Origin: Candidula unifasciata
Taxonomy: Eukaryota; Mollusca; Gastropoda; Stylommatophora; Geomitridae
Reading direction: 5' to 3'
Length of the DNA: 64,000 nt
NCBI GenBank assembly: GCA_905116865.2
Contig: CAJHNH020007512.1
Span: 103,501 to 167,500 of the forward strand
Shown here: in pieces, positions 12,076-24,939 of the stretch
How positions within the stretch are numbered: position 1 is the stretch's first letter
Layout: each line of letters starts with the position of its first letter
Notes under the pieces: generated by a model
Database searches by the model: none
Told to the model about the DNA's origin: nothing
What the model saw: only the letters and a program-made list of their open reading frames with translations
Position numbers and translations under genes: made by a program

Positions 12076-12757
12076 GACGGGGAGATAACTATTTGACTAG
12101 TTTCGATTGCAGACCAGTCTCTTAAACCATCAGCTCCGTGCACTGCACACACTGAGCCGGCAATAATTGCTTTAGTTACTTTTGTTACTTTCAGTGCATA
12201 AAAAACATTGCAAGATTGCCAAAACTGTTCCGTGTAGGTTTTTCAAAGATCTCTTTAAGTCAGTGAAGTTAAACAAAATCTGTATTCGATTTTGACACAT
12301 TTCTCTAAGATAAAGATCCGTCATCTACTTCCATGCAATTTTTAGTTATGTTGAAGCCCCACCCTGGCTTTTACCGGGGGCCCTAAGTATAGCCGAGTCG
12401 TAAATATGGCATTACGACTGGACGAGGTTTCGAGGACCTCTCCACGGGTGATCCTCATTCGCAAGGTGGCACTTAGTGTCACCGGATGTTTGTCGCTTAT
12501 GTGATGTCCTGGTAGGGTACAACTTACCTACCTACCTTTGTAATGATTTGATCTAGCCCGTTTTTCAGGCAGAAACCCAGATTGATTCTATCACACAATT
12601 AAGTCACTTCCTTGTCAACTGCATTGGTGATTAATTTACACCAAAACAATCTAAAACATCATTGATAACAGAGTGATTCCTCTTCAATAACTCTTAGTTT
12701 TGTCTCAGTAAAAACTAGTCATTATATATATTATATAATATATATATATATATATAT
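12075..12757. other. No gene; possible dispersed repeat
   Basis: 12350-12540 has a SINE-like look (GGTTTCGAGGACCTC, then a CTTACCTACCTACC tail), but no second copy is in the window. Ends in a (TA)n tract at 12724-12757. Confidence 0.4.
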
Positions 12758-13809
12758 TAGGGCTGTACCGAATATTTGCTTCGTATTCGCTTCGGGGTCG
12801 AATAGTGGACCTAATAACTATTTGGTATTCGGTCGAATACTTGAGGTCGGGTCTAATACGAATAGTGGTTACCTTACATCGGTTTCTGCATACACTGAGA
12901 TAGCTGCTGTTGTCTAAGCCGCGTTCATGCATTAACTAAGTTGTCAGTGACAATTTACAAGTTAGTTACTTGTTATAAAACTAAGAATACTTTCATTCCT
13001 AGGTATTAGTTACCACAGACTGACTGACTGAAGGATGCAAAACATAAAATGCTTTTAAATGTTTACTTTTCTGTACTACATTTTGGGAAGTAAAATTTCA
13101 GCGTACATTTGACATGAATGTTTTTTTTTTAGATCTTTTTTATACACTATACACTATTCGAAAGTGAAAGAATAGGCCTCAGTTTGAATAGTTGGAAGAC
13201 AGAAGTAATGCTGGTATCAAAGAAAAGAATTATTCCTAAATGTGTAATAAAAGTCAATGGTGTTATTTTTGGACAAGTACAGAAATCTAAGTATCTGGGC
13301 ACATAGATAACATCAGATGGATGATGCATAACTGAAATAAGAAACAGAATAGGACAGGCAAAAACTGCATTTTATAAAATTAAGACCATCTTATGCAATA
13401 TATCTTTGTCATTGAAGGTTAGAAAAAGAATTCTTGCTTGCTACATACATCCAGTTTTAACATATGTCTGTGAGTCCTAACAATCGGTAGGCAGGCCAAA
13501 TAACGTTTTGAGGCCTTATAGATGTTATGAGGAGAGGGAAAATGGAACATGTGGTGACCACTGAAAATCTGTGAAAGGATGGATAGAGGAAGACAACGAG
13601 AGAAGATTCTTGACATTCTTGTTGCATGTCAGCACACGAACTAATACGTGCTGTAGGAGATCGCAGATAGTGGCGAGGCATAATCACCCACGCCAGTCGG
13701 CAAGACACCTGATGATGATATACACTATTCGTATTTGTATTCGGCCGAATAGTTGTCCTGCTATTTCTATTCTGCCGAATAGTGAAAATCACTATTCGGT
13801 ACAGCCCTA
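12758..13809. mobile_element. Non-autonomous hAT-type transposon (MITE)
   Basis: Perfect 17-bp terminal inverted repeats TAGGGCTGTACCGAATA / TATTCGGTACAGCCCTA. Many subterminal CGAATAGT / ATTCGGTCGAATA motifs occur in both orientations. It is inserted in (TA)n, so the 8-bp target duplication is plausible but not provable. There is no transposase, and the element is expanded by a nested LINE. Confidence 0.82.
13161..13718 (+). pseudogene. 5'-truncated LINE nested in the hAT MITE
   Basis: Flanked by a 13-bp duplication TATACACTATTCG (13148-13160, 13719-13731). Encodes LNSWKTEVMLVSKKRIIPKC, then KSKYLGT-stop, then KTAFYKIKTIL, with stops. Ends GACACCTGATGATGA. It is a short-tailed non-LTR element, perhaps RTE-like (clade is inference). 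Confidence 0.88.
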
Positions 13810-13865
13810 ATATATATATATAATCTTTCATAGTTAATGATTTTCTGTATGATCCTATTCTTATC

Positions 13866-14060
13866 ACCATCAAGTGCCGTGCCGACTGGGGTAGGCAATC
13901 ATCCCTCTCCACAATCTGGAAACATGATGTCTCAGTTCGTATGCTGACTATGCTGTTAGAAAAGGCTGTCAAGAGAATCCTTCCGCATTGTCTTCCTCTA
14001 TCACAGATCTTTCAAGAGGTCACAAACATTTTCCAGTTTCCCTATGGTCAAAATATGAGC
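13866..14060 (-). pseudogene. LINE 3' end
   Basis: AAGTGCCGTGCCGACTGGGG at the left edge is the reverse complement of the 3' terminus of 13161-13718. The middle matches the same C-terminal region, with GGT-to-AGG drift. Confidence 0.65.
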
Positions 14061-14792
14061 ACAATTATGACTCCTTTTGCATATCCCAAGGTGTCTTGTC
14101 AGTTTAGGACAGGAATCTGTGTCAGTGATGTGACAGACTTGAGCCTAGTCCACAGATCTAGTATTGGGTTGCCAGCTTGTCCCACTGCTTTGTTCTGTTG
14201 TTACGTCCACTGACTACCTGGCCAGTGCATTATATTCCGCTTGTAGCAAGAATTTTACTGGAGAGCGCACACAACAAAAGGTTCCAAAGGTTATATCATC
14301 AGAAGACTCGCTTTCAAATCCAGCTACGACTCGCTGCAGCCCACGGCTGGTGTTCGAAACCAGGCGGTTCCCGGGGTTCACCCAGCCTCAAGGAAATGGG
14401 TACCAGAGTTAACACTCTGGGGTAAATGAAGGAACGTCGATATAGCTATGGAGTTACGTGCGGACGGCGACACAGGCGGACAGTTTCTTATCAGCTGTCC
14501 GTACTGGTGGCAGAGCACTTATGGTTTATAACCGTGTGCAATGATGCTGGTTCACATCTCCCGACTTGCCTTTTTTTTTTTTTAAACCAGAAGACGTTCA
14601 CTGACAGGGGATGTTTGGGACATTTGACCTTTCAGAACCTCCTGGGAGGGAGTGACAAGGGCTCGTCCAGAACATTTGACTTTTTTGAACCTCCTGGGAG
14701 GGAGTGACAAGGGGTCGCCAGGGACATGACTGCCAGACATCTTTCTTTGTTGTGCATCGGAACCCCCTGTCAAACTGAAGCATAGGCCCACC
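14061..14792. other. No gene; SINE-like patch and a tandem duplication
   Basis: 14300-14420 has a B-box-like GGTGTTCGAAACC and GGAAATGGGTACC. 14615-14720 holds two ~55-bp copies containing GAACCTCCTGGGAGGGAGTG. Confidence 0.45.
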
Positions 14793-15612
14793 ACTAAGGA
14801 CATGGGTCCCCCCAATGATGACATGGGTTCACCACTGATAACACGGGTCCACCATTGATGACATGGGTCCACCAATGATAACACGGGTCCACCATTGATG
14901 ACATGGGTCCACCACTGATGACATGGGTCCACCAATGATGACATGGGTCCACCAATGATGACATGGGTCCACCACTGATGACATGGGTCCACCACTGATG
15001 ACATGGGTCCACCACTGATGACATGGGTCCACCACTGAAGACATGGGTCCCCCAGTGATTACATGGATCCACTCCTGATTACATGGGCCCACCACTGATG
15101 ACATGGGTTTACCACTGATTACATGGGTTTACCACTGATTACATGGGTCCACCAGTAATTACATGGATCCACCACTGATGACATGGATCCACCACTGATG
15201 ACATGGGTCCCCCACTGAGGACACGATTCCACCCCTGAGGACATGGATCCACCCTTGATGACATGGGTTCACCATTGATTACATGGGTCCACCAGTGATA
15301 ACATGGGTCCACCACTGATGACATGGGTCCCCCACTGATGACATGGGTCCACCACTGATGACATAGGTCCACCACTGATGACATAGGTCCCCCACCGAGG
15401 ACACGATTCCACCCCTGAGGACATGGATCCACCCCTGATGACATGGGTTCACCATTGATTACATGGGTCCCCCCACTGATGACATGGGTCCACCACTGAT
15501 GACATGGGTCCACCAGTGACGACATGGATCCACCACTGATGACATCGGTTCACCACTGATTACATGGGTCAACCACTGATTGCATGGATCCATTACTAAT
15601 TACATGGATCCC
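14793..15612. repeat. 20-bp minisatellite, about 40 copies
   Basis: Unit ACATGGGTCCACCACTGATG, with longer-range repeats of a variant block (CACGATTCCACCCCTGAGG) at about 15220 and 15400. It resumes at 17593 beyond an insertion. Confidence 0.97.
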
Positions 15613-17592
15613 TGTCACATATCACTCCTGTCGCGTGCCTAATGTAAGGATTTCTCCTTCAGAACCAACAGCACTCAGAGATAATTATGTTGAGTCGTTT
15701 GGCTCGTATTGGTCTAAGGGATTTCCCGTGGCCAATATACGCTCAACTTATCTCTGGAGTAGGGCAACTCAAGTATTGGCACTACAAAATATATCAGTAT
15801 ATATATACCATATTTCTAGGCACACTTGGCTAGACACCCCCACTACTTACTAAAGAAAGCCCCCAGGTTATGATAGTTCATTATCATAACCATGTTAACA
15901 CATATGATGAAGATACATACATACACAACTGCTAAACACTTAAAAAGGTGAAATAGGAACACCTAAGTCAGCCATGAAAATGAATGCATGTAATCAATAT
16001 AAAATAGATACATAAAAGTGAGACAATTGCCAGATCTCCTAGGCTAGATCTCAGGATATCCTGTCCAAATCACAAAGATACTACACAGACAGAAGGTCTT
16101 GGAGATGACATCTTGTCATCACTGGACAATCTAGGAGCTGTGAGAAATAAAACATATGAGGTGTCAAACTGCACTTAGCCTCTTTCTGTCTATGATGCCT
16201 CCCTCAGCTCCTGATGATTCGACTGTCTTTGACTCTGGTAATTCTGCTCAACTGGATCAGGTAGTGAAAGAGTACTTCACCCTAGAAGACGCAGCAACTG
16301 TACCGGTATTTAGCAAGTCTCTATCACCAGTAAGGACACACAATGTCTTTGAGCCACACTAAGCTCTAGCACTGGTAGCTGTTTGAGGTACCGTCTCCCA
16401 CATGTTAGAGATGTCAGGAACCTTCACATGTGTTAGCTGGTGGTTTGATGGTTGGTGGATGTTGGTTTGACTGTGAATCTTCTGCCAGCTCTTCAGAAAA
16501 GATACATCCTGTCAAGAAAATAACTCAACATTAGTCATCACCAAGAGGGTAACATCTTGACAAGAAAGACAGAGCAAGCATCAGTCATCAACCCCCATCT
16601 GCTAACTCCTCCCTGCTCTCCTGTTTCATTCCTCAGATTGCCTCTCCAGACCAAAAGACATAAGTCTCCTATATTTATCTGTCTGTTTAGTGCAAGAGAA
16701 GGCAAGTCAGATATACAGTGGAGATAGATGAAGTGATCTAACACATATATCACTCTCCCTCCCCCCCCCCTCACTCTGCACACAGACACCAATATTTACT
16801 GTCAGTACCTGCATTCACTAGCTTTCCCAACCGCCCCAGCACTCATTGATCTGGGTCAAGCACACACATACTTTGATTAACAAAGCCCTGACCCAATTCT
16901 GTCCCCATTTCGTATGTACAGATTCTTTAATTAGTTTAAAACGTACACAATTGTAAGGGTATTAAATTTTTCAGTATGGGTGGTTTATTGAGGGCATAAG
17001 CTATTTAGTCTGTACAGTGGAAGATCTACGTTCGAATCCGCTACTCTAGCGATCAAGAACGGTCGAACTACATGAGATCACACAGCCGATACTGATTTTT
17101 GGGGGGTTTTCTCTACAGCAGTGACTACTTTACAGACATCATTCTAGGTACTCGTAAACTATAATTAACTTACCCAAGCATATGTAAAAACAGAGACATT
17201 CCAGATTGCCTTGAAAAGTGAAATTTATACAGGCACAGAGTAACACATCTGGACGCTTGAGAAGCTGGCAAGGAGAATAGCGTCACTTAGACACTTCAGG
17301 CGTCGGTACAAAAGAAGTCCCTTGTATACTTGTGCAAGGAGTAAATCGGTTTCCAAGAAACCTCAAATAACTCCCTTAATATATCTCCAAGAGATATACA
17401 TTTAAAAGTGGAGTTTAGTTAAAGTAACCAGAAAAGGCAGACATAATAATGTTGTCCAATACAGGCCTATATATATAGATATAAGGGACTATATATTTCT
17501 GGGCGAGTCCAAGTTTGAATTTTGTGCAGATTACAGGTAAGACAGGTTATCAGCCTTACAGACCGATGTGTAATGGCTATCATTTCACGACA
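15613..17592. mobile_element. LTR-like insertion 2 (2.0 kb) inside the 20-bp array
   Basis: Starts TGTCACATATCACTCCTGTC and ends TTTCACGACA, flanked by the 5-bp duplication ATCCC (15608-15612, 17593-17597), with the minisatellite continuing on both sides. No coding domain was seen. A tRNA-like patch (GATCTACGTTCGAATCC) lies near 17030. Confidence 0.6.
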
Positions 17593-17655
17593 ATCCCCCA
17601 TTGATGATATGAGTCTACTACTAATGACATGAGTCCACCACTAATGACATTCGTC
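17593..17655. repeat. Displaced end of the 20-bp minisatellite
   Basis: About three decayed units (GACATGAGTCCACCACTAAT) continue the 14793-15612 array. Confidence 0.85.
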
Positions 17656-18426
17656 CCACAAACAGATAGCAAGTTTGCAGTCATAAACGCGAGAGGACAT
17701 TCTTCGGCAATGAGATGTGAAAACAGCAATCGGAGGACACCGTGAAAACTGTGAACATCACAGTTAGAAGATGACAGAGACAGACAGAGACAAATGATAC
17801 TACACGGCTTAAGAGAGCAACATAGTGGGATATAATTAGTAGAAAATGACCAGAATATAAAAGGAAAGATATGTGGAGACAGACATGCAGGAACATGCTT
17901 AAAGGTACAACCATGTGAAGACAGACATACAAACACGCACATCTGGAGATAGACAGCAACTTCGATGCCATCTGGCAAGGCAGAAGATGATAGTGGTAAC
18001 TTGTCTTTACTGTGACAAGCTCAGTTCGAGTGTCTGTCTGTCTGTCAGCCCAAATGTGCTTCGAATATTTACAGCCTTAGATAAGCAGACATTCTATTGA
18101 AAGTTCCCGGTCACATGGTAACAGATGGCCTCTGTTCAACAGTCGGCTAGTCCCACGCGATCGATCTAAACCTATTTATTATTAGCCTACTTTGACTGTG
18201 TTTCTCCTGACATCATGTTCCATACTGGGCGACACCGGTTGTGTTTCAACCAAGACCCGTCTGTCTTCCTACCCTGCCACTCTTATCTACACACGAACAT
18301 AGAAACCGTTTCACAACCAAACAGTTATTACACAGTCCAAACTCGTTTCACAACCCAACAATTATTACACAGTCCAAATTCGTTTCACAACCCAACAGTT
18401 GAGTTGAGTCAAGAATTGACATCATA
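17656..18426. other. No gene; short triplicated segment
   Basis: 18300-18400 has about three ~35-bp units (TCGTTTCACAACCCAACA, ATTACACAGTCCAAA). The motif recurs loosely at 19085-19160. Confidence 0.55.
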
Positions 18427-19080
18427 GCACTAGGGGCATTCCCATGCGTGCTTCGTCCTCATCTTCACCAGCCAGAACAGAGTTCCAATACTGATGGTAC
18501 CGGTCACAATCTGGTTATATATCCGTCTTGCCTTTTCTCTGAGTGTAGTGAGCCGGCCAGACCCTCTGGTTACATCCAGGTGCCTCATTCTCTCCAGGCC
18601 ATAATAATCTTGTTTCTCTACTGATTCCGTTGCTTGTTCCCATAGGGCTTTGACCACAGTTGCCTTGTCGTGTATTAATTCACCACCCAGTGGTGCGGAT
18701 CCAGCCAATCTGTCTGCCTCTTTATTACCCACTACGCCAGCATCCCTGGAAAAAAGATCCAAAGTATGCTCACTAACCATGACCTTCCCCGTGAAGCTTG
18801 CCACTCTGCTCGAAGCATCAGTGTCTTCACTTTTTTCAGCATGCCTTCTGGGTCTGTTACAATTATGACATGTGCAGGCATCTTGTTCTCTAGCGACTAG
18901 AGAGCTGCAGTTACCGTCTCAACCTCCATTCTCATGCTAGATGTTGTAATTTTGTATGCTAGGCTGTCTTGCACTAAAGATTTTCCATTGGCTTACGCTA
19001 AGAACCCCTAAGCACTTCTCTTTCCTTTCAACACCGAACCATCTGTATGGGTAAGATCAGCTGGGAGTGAATTGACGTGA
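18427..19080 (-). pseudogene. Retroelement RNase H domain relic
   Basis: The minus strand gives HTDGSVLKGKRSA, then SSMRMEVETVTAAL, VIIVTDPEGMLKKVKTL and DAGVVGNKEADRLAGSAPLG. This order matches RNase H (D..E..D..D region). The catalytic-region residues are recognisable, but in-frame stops interrupt the 5' half. The source is probably a LINE with an RNase H domain, unlike the other LINE relics here. Confidence 0.8.
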
Positions 19081-19162
19081 TTAAATAACCAAACAATCGT
19101 TTTATAACCCAACGCTCGTTTCACAGCACAACAGTCTTTCAACAATCGTTTTACAACGTCCG

Positions 19163-21660
19163 TACTCACAGTTTGTCAATCTACCCCTGCCTTCAGTACT
19201 CGCAGTTTGTCTGTCTACCTCTGCATTCAGTACTCGCAATTTGTCTACCTCTGCCTTCAGTACTCGCAGTTTGTCTACCCCTGCCTTCAGTACTCGCAGT
19301 TTGTCTGTCTACCTCTGAATTCAGTACTCGCAGTTTGTCTACCTCTGCCTTCAGTACTCGTAGTTTGTCTACCCCTGCCTTCAGTACTCGCAGTTTGTCG
19401 GTCTACCTCTGCCTTCAGTACTCGCAGTTTGTCTGTCTATCCCTGCCTTCAGTAATCGCAGTTTGTCTTTCTGCCCCTGCCTTCAGTAATCGCAGTTTGT
19501 CTGTCTACGCCTGCCTTCAATTCTCTCAGTTTGTCTACCACTGTCTTCAGTAATCGCAGTTTCTTTGTCTACCCCTGCCTTCAATACTCACAGTTTGTCT
19601 GTCTACACCTGCCTTCAATACTCGCAGGTTGTCTGTCTACCACTGCCTTCAGTAATCGCAGTTTGTCTGTCTACCCCTGCCTTCAATTCTCGCTGTCTAC
19701 CTCTGCCTTCAATTCTCTCTGTTTGTCTACCTCTGCCTTCAGTAATCGCAGTTTTGTCTGTCTACCTCTGCTTTCAGTACTCGCATTTTGTCGACCTCTG
19801 CCTTCAATTCTCTCTGTTTGTCTACCTCTGCCTTCAGTAATCGCAGTTTGTCTATCTACCTCTGCCTTCAGTAATCGCAGTTTTTCTGTCTACCCCTGCC
19901 TTCAATTCTCGCTGTTTGTCTACCTCTACCTTCAGTACTCGCAGTTTGTCTGTCTAACCCTGCCTTCAATTCTCGCTGTTTGTCTACCTCTGCCTTCAGT
20001 ACTCGCAGTTTGTCTACCTCTGCCTTTAGTACTCGCAGTTTGTCTGTCTACCCCTGCCTTCAATACTAGCAGTTTGTCTGCCCTTGCCTTCAGTAATCGC
20101 AGTTTGTCTGTCTACCCCTGCCTTCAATTCTCGCTGTTTGTCTACCTCTGCCTTCAGTACTCGCAGTTTGTCTACCCCTGCCTTCAATACTCGCAGTTTG
20201 TCTACCCCTGCCTTCAATACTCGCAGTTTGTCTACCTCTGCCTTCAGCACTCACAGTTTGTCTACCTCTGCCTTCAGTACTCGCAGTTTGTCTACCCCTG
20301 CCTTCAGTAGTCGCAGTTTGTCTACTTCTGCCTTCAGTACTCGCAGTTTGTCTACCCCTGCCTTCAATACTCGCAGTTTGTCTACCTCTGCCTTCAGTAC
20401 TCGCAGTTTGTCTACCTCTGCCTTCAGTACTCGCAGTCTGTCTACCTTTGCCTTCAGTACTCGCAGTTTGTCTACCTTTGCCTTCAGTACTCGCAGTTTG
20501 TCTACCCCTGCCTTCAATACTCGCAGTTTGTCTACCTCTGCCTTCATTACTCACAGTTTGTCTACCTCTGCCTTTAGTACTCGCAGTTTGTCTACCTCTG
20601 CCTTCAGTATTCGCAGTTTGTCTACCTCTGCCTTCAGTACTCGCAGTTTGTCTACCCCTGCCTTCAATACTCGCAGTTTGTCTACCCCTGCCTTCATTAC
20701 TCGCAGTTTGTCTACCTCTGCCTTCAGTACTCGCAGTTTGTCTACCTCTGCCTTCAGTACTCGCAGTTTGTCTACCTTTGCCTTCAGTACTCGCAGTTTG
20801 TCTACCTCTGCCTTCAGTACTCGCATTTTGTCTACCTCTGCCTTCAGTACTCGCAGTTTGTCTACCTCTGCCTTCATTACTCACAGTTTGTCTACCTCTG
20901 CCTTCAGTACTCGCATTTTTTTTACGTCTGCCTTCAGTACTCGCAGTTTGTCTACCTCTGCCTTCAGTACTAGCATTTTTTTTACGTCTGCCTTCAGTAC
21001 TCGCAGTTTGTCTACCTCTGCCTTCAGTACTCTCATTTTTTACGCCTGCCTTCAGTACTCGCAGTTTGTCTACCTCTGCCTTCAGTACTCTCATTTTTTA
21101 CGCCTGCCTTCAGTACTCGCAGATTGTCTACCTCTGCCTTCAGTACTCGCATTTTTTTTTACGTCTGCCTTTAGTACTCGCAGTTTGTCTACCTCTGCCT
21201 TCAGTACTCGCATTTTTTTACGCCTGCCTTCAGTACTCGCAGTTTGTCTACCTCTGCCTTTAGTACTCGCATTTTTTTACGTCTGCCTTCAGTAATCGCA
21301 GTTTGTCTGTCTACTTCTGCCTTCAGTACTCGCAGTTTGTCTACTTCTGCCTTCAGTACTCGCAGTTTGTCTGTCTACCTCTGCCTTCAATACTCGCAGT
21401 TTGTCTACCTCTGCCTTCAGTACTCGCATTTTTTTACGTCTGCCTTTAGTAATCGCAGTTTGTCTGTCTACCTCTGCCTTCAGTACTCGCAGTTGTCTAC
21501 CTCTGCCTTCAGTACTTGCAGTTTGTCTGTATACACCTGCCTTCAGTAATCACAGTTTGTCTGTCTACCTCTGCCTTCAGTACTCGCAGATTGTCTACCT
21601 CTGCCTTCAGTACTCGCAGTTTGTCTACCTCGGCCATCAGTGCTAGCAGTTTGTCCACCC
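19163..21660. repeat. 30-bp minisatellite, about 80 copies (2.5 kb)
   Basis: The unit contains TCGCAGTTTGTCTACCTCTG and CCTTCAGTAC. 34-bp TCTGTCTACC variants dominate the left, perfect 30-mers the centre (20150-20880), and CATTTTTTTTACG variants the right. It is open on both strands (STSAFSTRSL and others), an artefact of period 30. Confidence 0.97.
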
Positions 21661-22074
21661 AGGATGTGACATAACCCGACGACCGTCTTGTTCTCGTACT
21701 GCTGGTCATCTGTCTCTGTAAATCTGCCCCAGCACTGGACTACTTAGTCTCGTATGAAAGTCTCAGAACTGTACAAAGCAATCCCTGTAGTCCAAACAGT
21801 TATAACTGAGGGTGAAACTAACTATTGAAAGAAAAGATATAAACCCGAACGAAAAGTATATTAGCAAGCTAATAACTATTCAAAGATAACACACACACAC
21901 ACACACACACGCGCACACAGCACAGAACAGTCTGTACTGTTATATACAGTGTCTAGCTTTGATTATTCTCTGTGCTACACGGAGTGTCTGCACAGTCCTT
22001 TTCTTTGCACGCTGCAGGGGGCGGGGAAAGTAGAGTTTTAACAGAGCTTCATGGCCTTGCCTGGCTAAGCAAAT
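21661..22074. other. No gene; (CA)n at 21887-21912
   Basis: Only a short CA microsatellite is recognisable. Confidence 0.6.
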
Positions 22075-22200
22075 TGTAGGCAGGAGATCTGATTGGATTA
22101 GCTAGAATTGGCTATGCTAATGATATGGTTTTGATACCCAAAAAAAAAAAAAAAAACTGTTAAAGGAAATAAGAGACGTTATTGTAACGGAAAGTAAAGA
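22075..22200 (+). pseudogene. LINE RT fragment around the FADD-like motif
   Basis: The + strand reads LARIGYANDMVLIPKKK and then EIRDVIVTESKD, resembling the catalytic YADD block, here YAND, followed by an A run. Confidence 0.5.
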
Positions 22201-22479
22201 CATTTATAGAGAAGAGGTTTGAGGTTTTGAACAACAACTCATCATCATGTTGCACGGGTAGTAACCCATAAGTGCTCATTTCTTCTTCCTACTCCAGTCT
22301 GTCAGAAGAAACCCGACACAATGGACAGGCTCTGTAGCACCGGCAAGGATCTTGAAATACTTTAGGAATATTTTTAACTACAAATTTTGCCCTGGCAGCG
22401 CCGTGAGGCTACTTTGTTTTCAATATTTAACTAGCATGAGATTTTTTTTACAAGCGCACCAGGCGTCTGATCTCACTAC

Positions 22480-22605
22480 CCAGAAACTAGGGGGAATTAC
22501 TAGAAGTTCAAGTCCATGTGAAAAAAATCACGGGTATTGAAACCGGAACCTCTAGCACTCGAGGCGGACACCTTGCCACGAGACCACGCAGCCCCCTATA
22601 AAGGA
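22480..22605 (-). mobile_element. tRNA-like SINE
   Basis: On the minus strand, GGGGCTGCGTGGTCTCGTGG (A-box region) and GGTTCCGGTTTCAATACCCG (B box) are followed by TGATTTTTTTCACATGGAC. Confidence 0.6.
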
Positions 22606-22664
22606 AAAGTGAGAGTTTAGAGGCACTGCGTTTTGTACCATATGGCTCGGTCTCCTGTCTCTGT

Positions 22665-22965
22665 CTGTCTGCCTGCCTCCTGCCTGCCTGTCTGTCTGTC
22701 TGTCTGTCTGTGTATGTGTGTATGTATGCGTGTGTGTGTGTGTGTGTGTGTGTGTAGGCAGGTAGGCAGTTATGTATTTTGTATTATTATGTATGCATGT
22801 GGGTTTATTATCAATGCATGTGGGTGTATGTATGTAAGTGTGTGTATGTATGTATTACGTATTTCTGTATATTAGTGTGTATGTCTGTATATGAAAATGT
22901 AAGAGTGTGTACGTGTGTGTGTGTTTAATTGTGTATACATGATGTGTGTATGCATTATTCTAGAA
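22665..22965. repeat. TCTG / TG / TATG-rich compound microsatellite
   Basis: (TCTG)n, then (TG)n and TGTATG runs. Confidence 0.9.
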
Positions 22966-23169
22966 TATATGTTTTTTATTGTAAACATAACATGCATTAT
23001 GGATAAACAGGCATTGGTACTCTGAAAGATAAGTGCCAAACGAAGAAGGGCCGAATGTCGGACGGGCCTGCGTGCCCAATTTGTAACCCTTTGAAAATAA
23101 AGTTTGTTTGTTCGTTTCACTAAACGGCCTGCCGACCGAAACAAAGCACGGGCTCTCTAGCTGTGGCCA

Positions 23170-23465
23170 GGCCTGCCGATTTTTCTTGTTGCAAAGAAAA
23201 GTACCAAACGTTTTCAAAAGAGGACCCCAAAACATACCAAAAAAGTATCAAATTTGCAGTTTGTAATGAAATAAACTGCCTTGTTTCTCTGTCCCGATCT
23301 ATTCTTCCGTCCTGCGAGAATATACTTCCTAGATATTGAAATTCTTTAACTTGCTTCAGACAATTACAGTTGAACCCTATGCATAGCGGACCAGGAATTC
23401 TGCTAACCTATATAACTTCAGTTTTACTAGCATTTATTTTCTGCGTGTTGATCTTACCTGTTCAA
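23170..23465 (-). pseudogene. LINE RT relic, family 2
   Basis: The minus strand gives KINASKTEVI, then LKQVKEFQYLGSIFSQDGRI and DRDRETRQF. It is nearly identical to 29865-30175 over about 265 bp, so the pair is recent relative to the other LINE relics. Confidence 0.78.
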
Positions 23466-23654
23466 ATACTCTTGTATTCTACTTCCCTGTTTGCAGAAAA
23501 GTCACCAGTTATCGGTAAATACTAGCTCGTTTATTGTGGTGGACCAATTCTCCCTCTGGAAAAGTGAAGTTCCTCATCTTCTGGGTCGACTGCTTTATAG
23601 CTGGCTTCTTTTGATATTATATGCGTGAATGAAATAAGAGAGACGCGAGCACAC

Positions 23655-24755
23655 ATCTCTGCCTCATCCATGTACACATCTCCGCCTCATCCATATACAC
23701 ATCCATGCCTCATCCATGTACACAACTCTGCCTCATCCATGTACACAACTCTGCCTCACCCATGTACACATCTCTGAGTCACCCATGTACACATCTCTGT
23801 CTCATCCATGTACACATCTCTGCTCATCCATGTACACATCTCTGTCTCATCCATGTACACATCTCTGCCCATCCATGTACACATCTCTGTCTTATCTATG
23901 TACACATATCTGCCCCATCCATGTACACATCTCTGCCCCATCCATGTACACATCTCTGAGTCACCCATGTACACATCTCTGTCTCATCCATGTACACATC
24001 CTTGAGTCACCCATGTACACATTTCTGTCTCATCCATGTACGCATCTCTGCCTATCCATGTACACATCTCTGTCTCATCCATGTACACATCTCTGCCCCA
24101 TCCATGTACACATCTCTGTCTCATACATGTACACATCTCTGTCTTATCCATGTACCCATCTCTGCCTCATCCATGTACACATCTCTGTCTCATCCCTGTA
24201 CACATCTCTGTCTCATCCATGTACACATCTCTGTCTCACCCATGTACACATCTCTGTCTCACCCATGTACACATCTCTGTCTCATCCATGTACACATCTC
24301 TGTCTCACCCATGTACACATCTATGTCTCATCCATGTACACGTCTATGTCTCATCCATGTACACATCTCTGCCCCATCCATGTACACATCTCTGTCTCAT
24401 ACATGTACACATCTCTGTCTTATCCATGTACCCATCTCTGCCTCATACATGTACACATCTCTGTCTCATCCCTGTACACATCTCTGTCTCATCCCTGTAC
24501 ACATCTCTGTCTCACCCATGTACACATCTCTGTCTCATCCATGTACACATCTCTGTCTCACCCATGTACACATCTATGTCTCATCCATGTACACATCTCT
24601 GTCTCACCCATTTACACATCTCTGCCTCATCCATGTACACATCTCTGCCCCATCCATGTACACATCTCTGCCCCATCCATGTACACATCTCTGCCCCATC
24701 CATGTTCACATCTCTGCCCCATCCATGTACACATCTCTGCCTCATCAATGTACTG
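23655..24755. repeat. 23-bp minisatellite, about 47 copies
   Basis: Unit ATCCATGTACACATCTCTGT plus CTC. Contains a duplicated multi-unit block (CTTATCCATGTACCCATC, then CCTCATCC/ACATG) at about 24100-24200 and 24390-24490. Confidence 0.97.
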
Positions 24756-24939
24756 ACTGTGAACATATCAGACATACCTTCTTGTGTTCTCACTGCGCTA
24801 AGGAAAATATGGAACATTGCCATGAGGTTGTCCAGCAGTTGTCCTTATAACCAATATTCCTCAAAAATCATTGCTGCAAAAAACTCATGTAATTTTGTTA
24901 GAAGCTGACTGCATAGAATGGCTGATACAAAGCCATACT

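Noticed and set aside
18427..19080. Host RNase H gene
   Set aside because: In-frame stops and LINE-type GNKEADRLAG context indicate a retroelement relic.
20084..21295. 403-codon frame of STSAFSTRSL repeats
   Set aside because: By-product of a 30-bp array; three or more frames are open, and indels shift between them without constraint.
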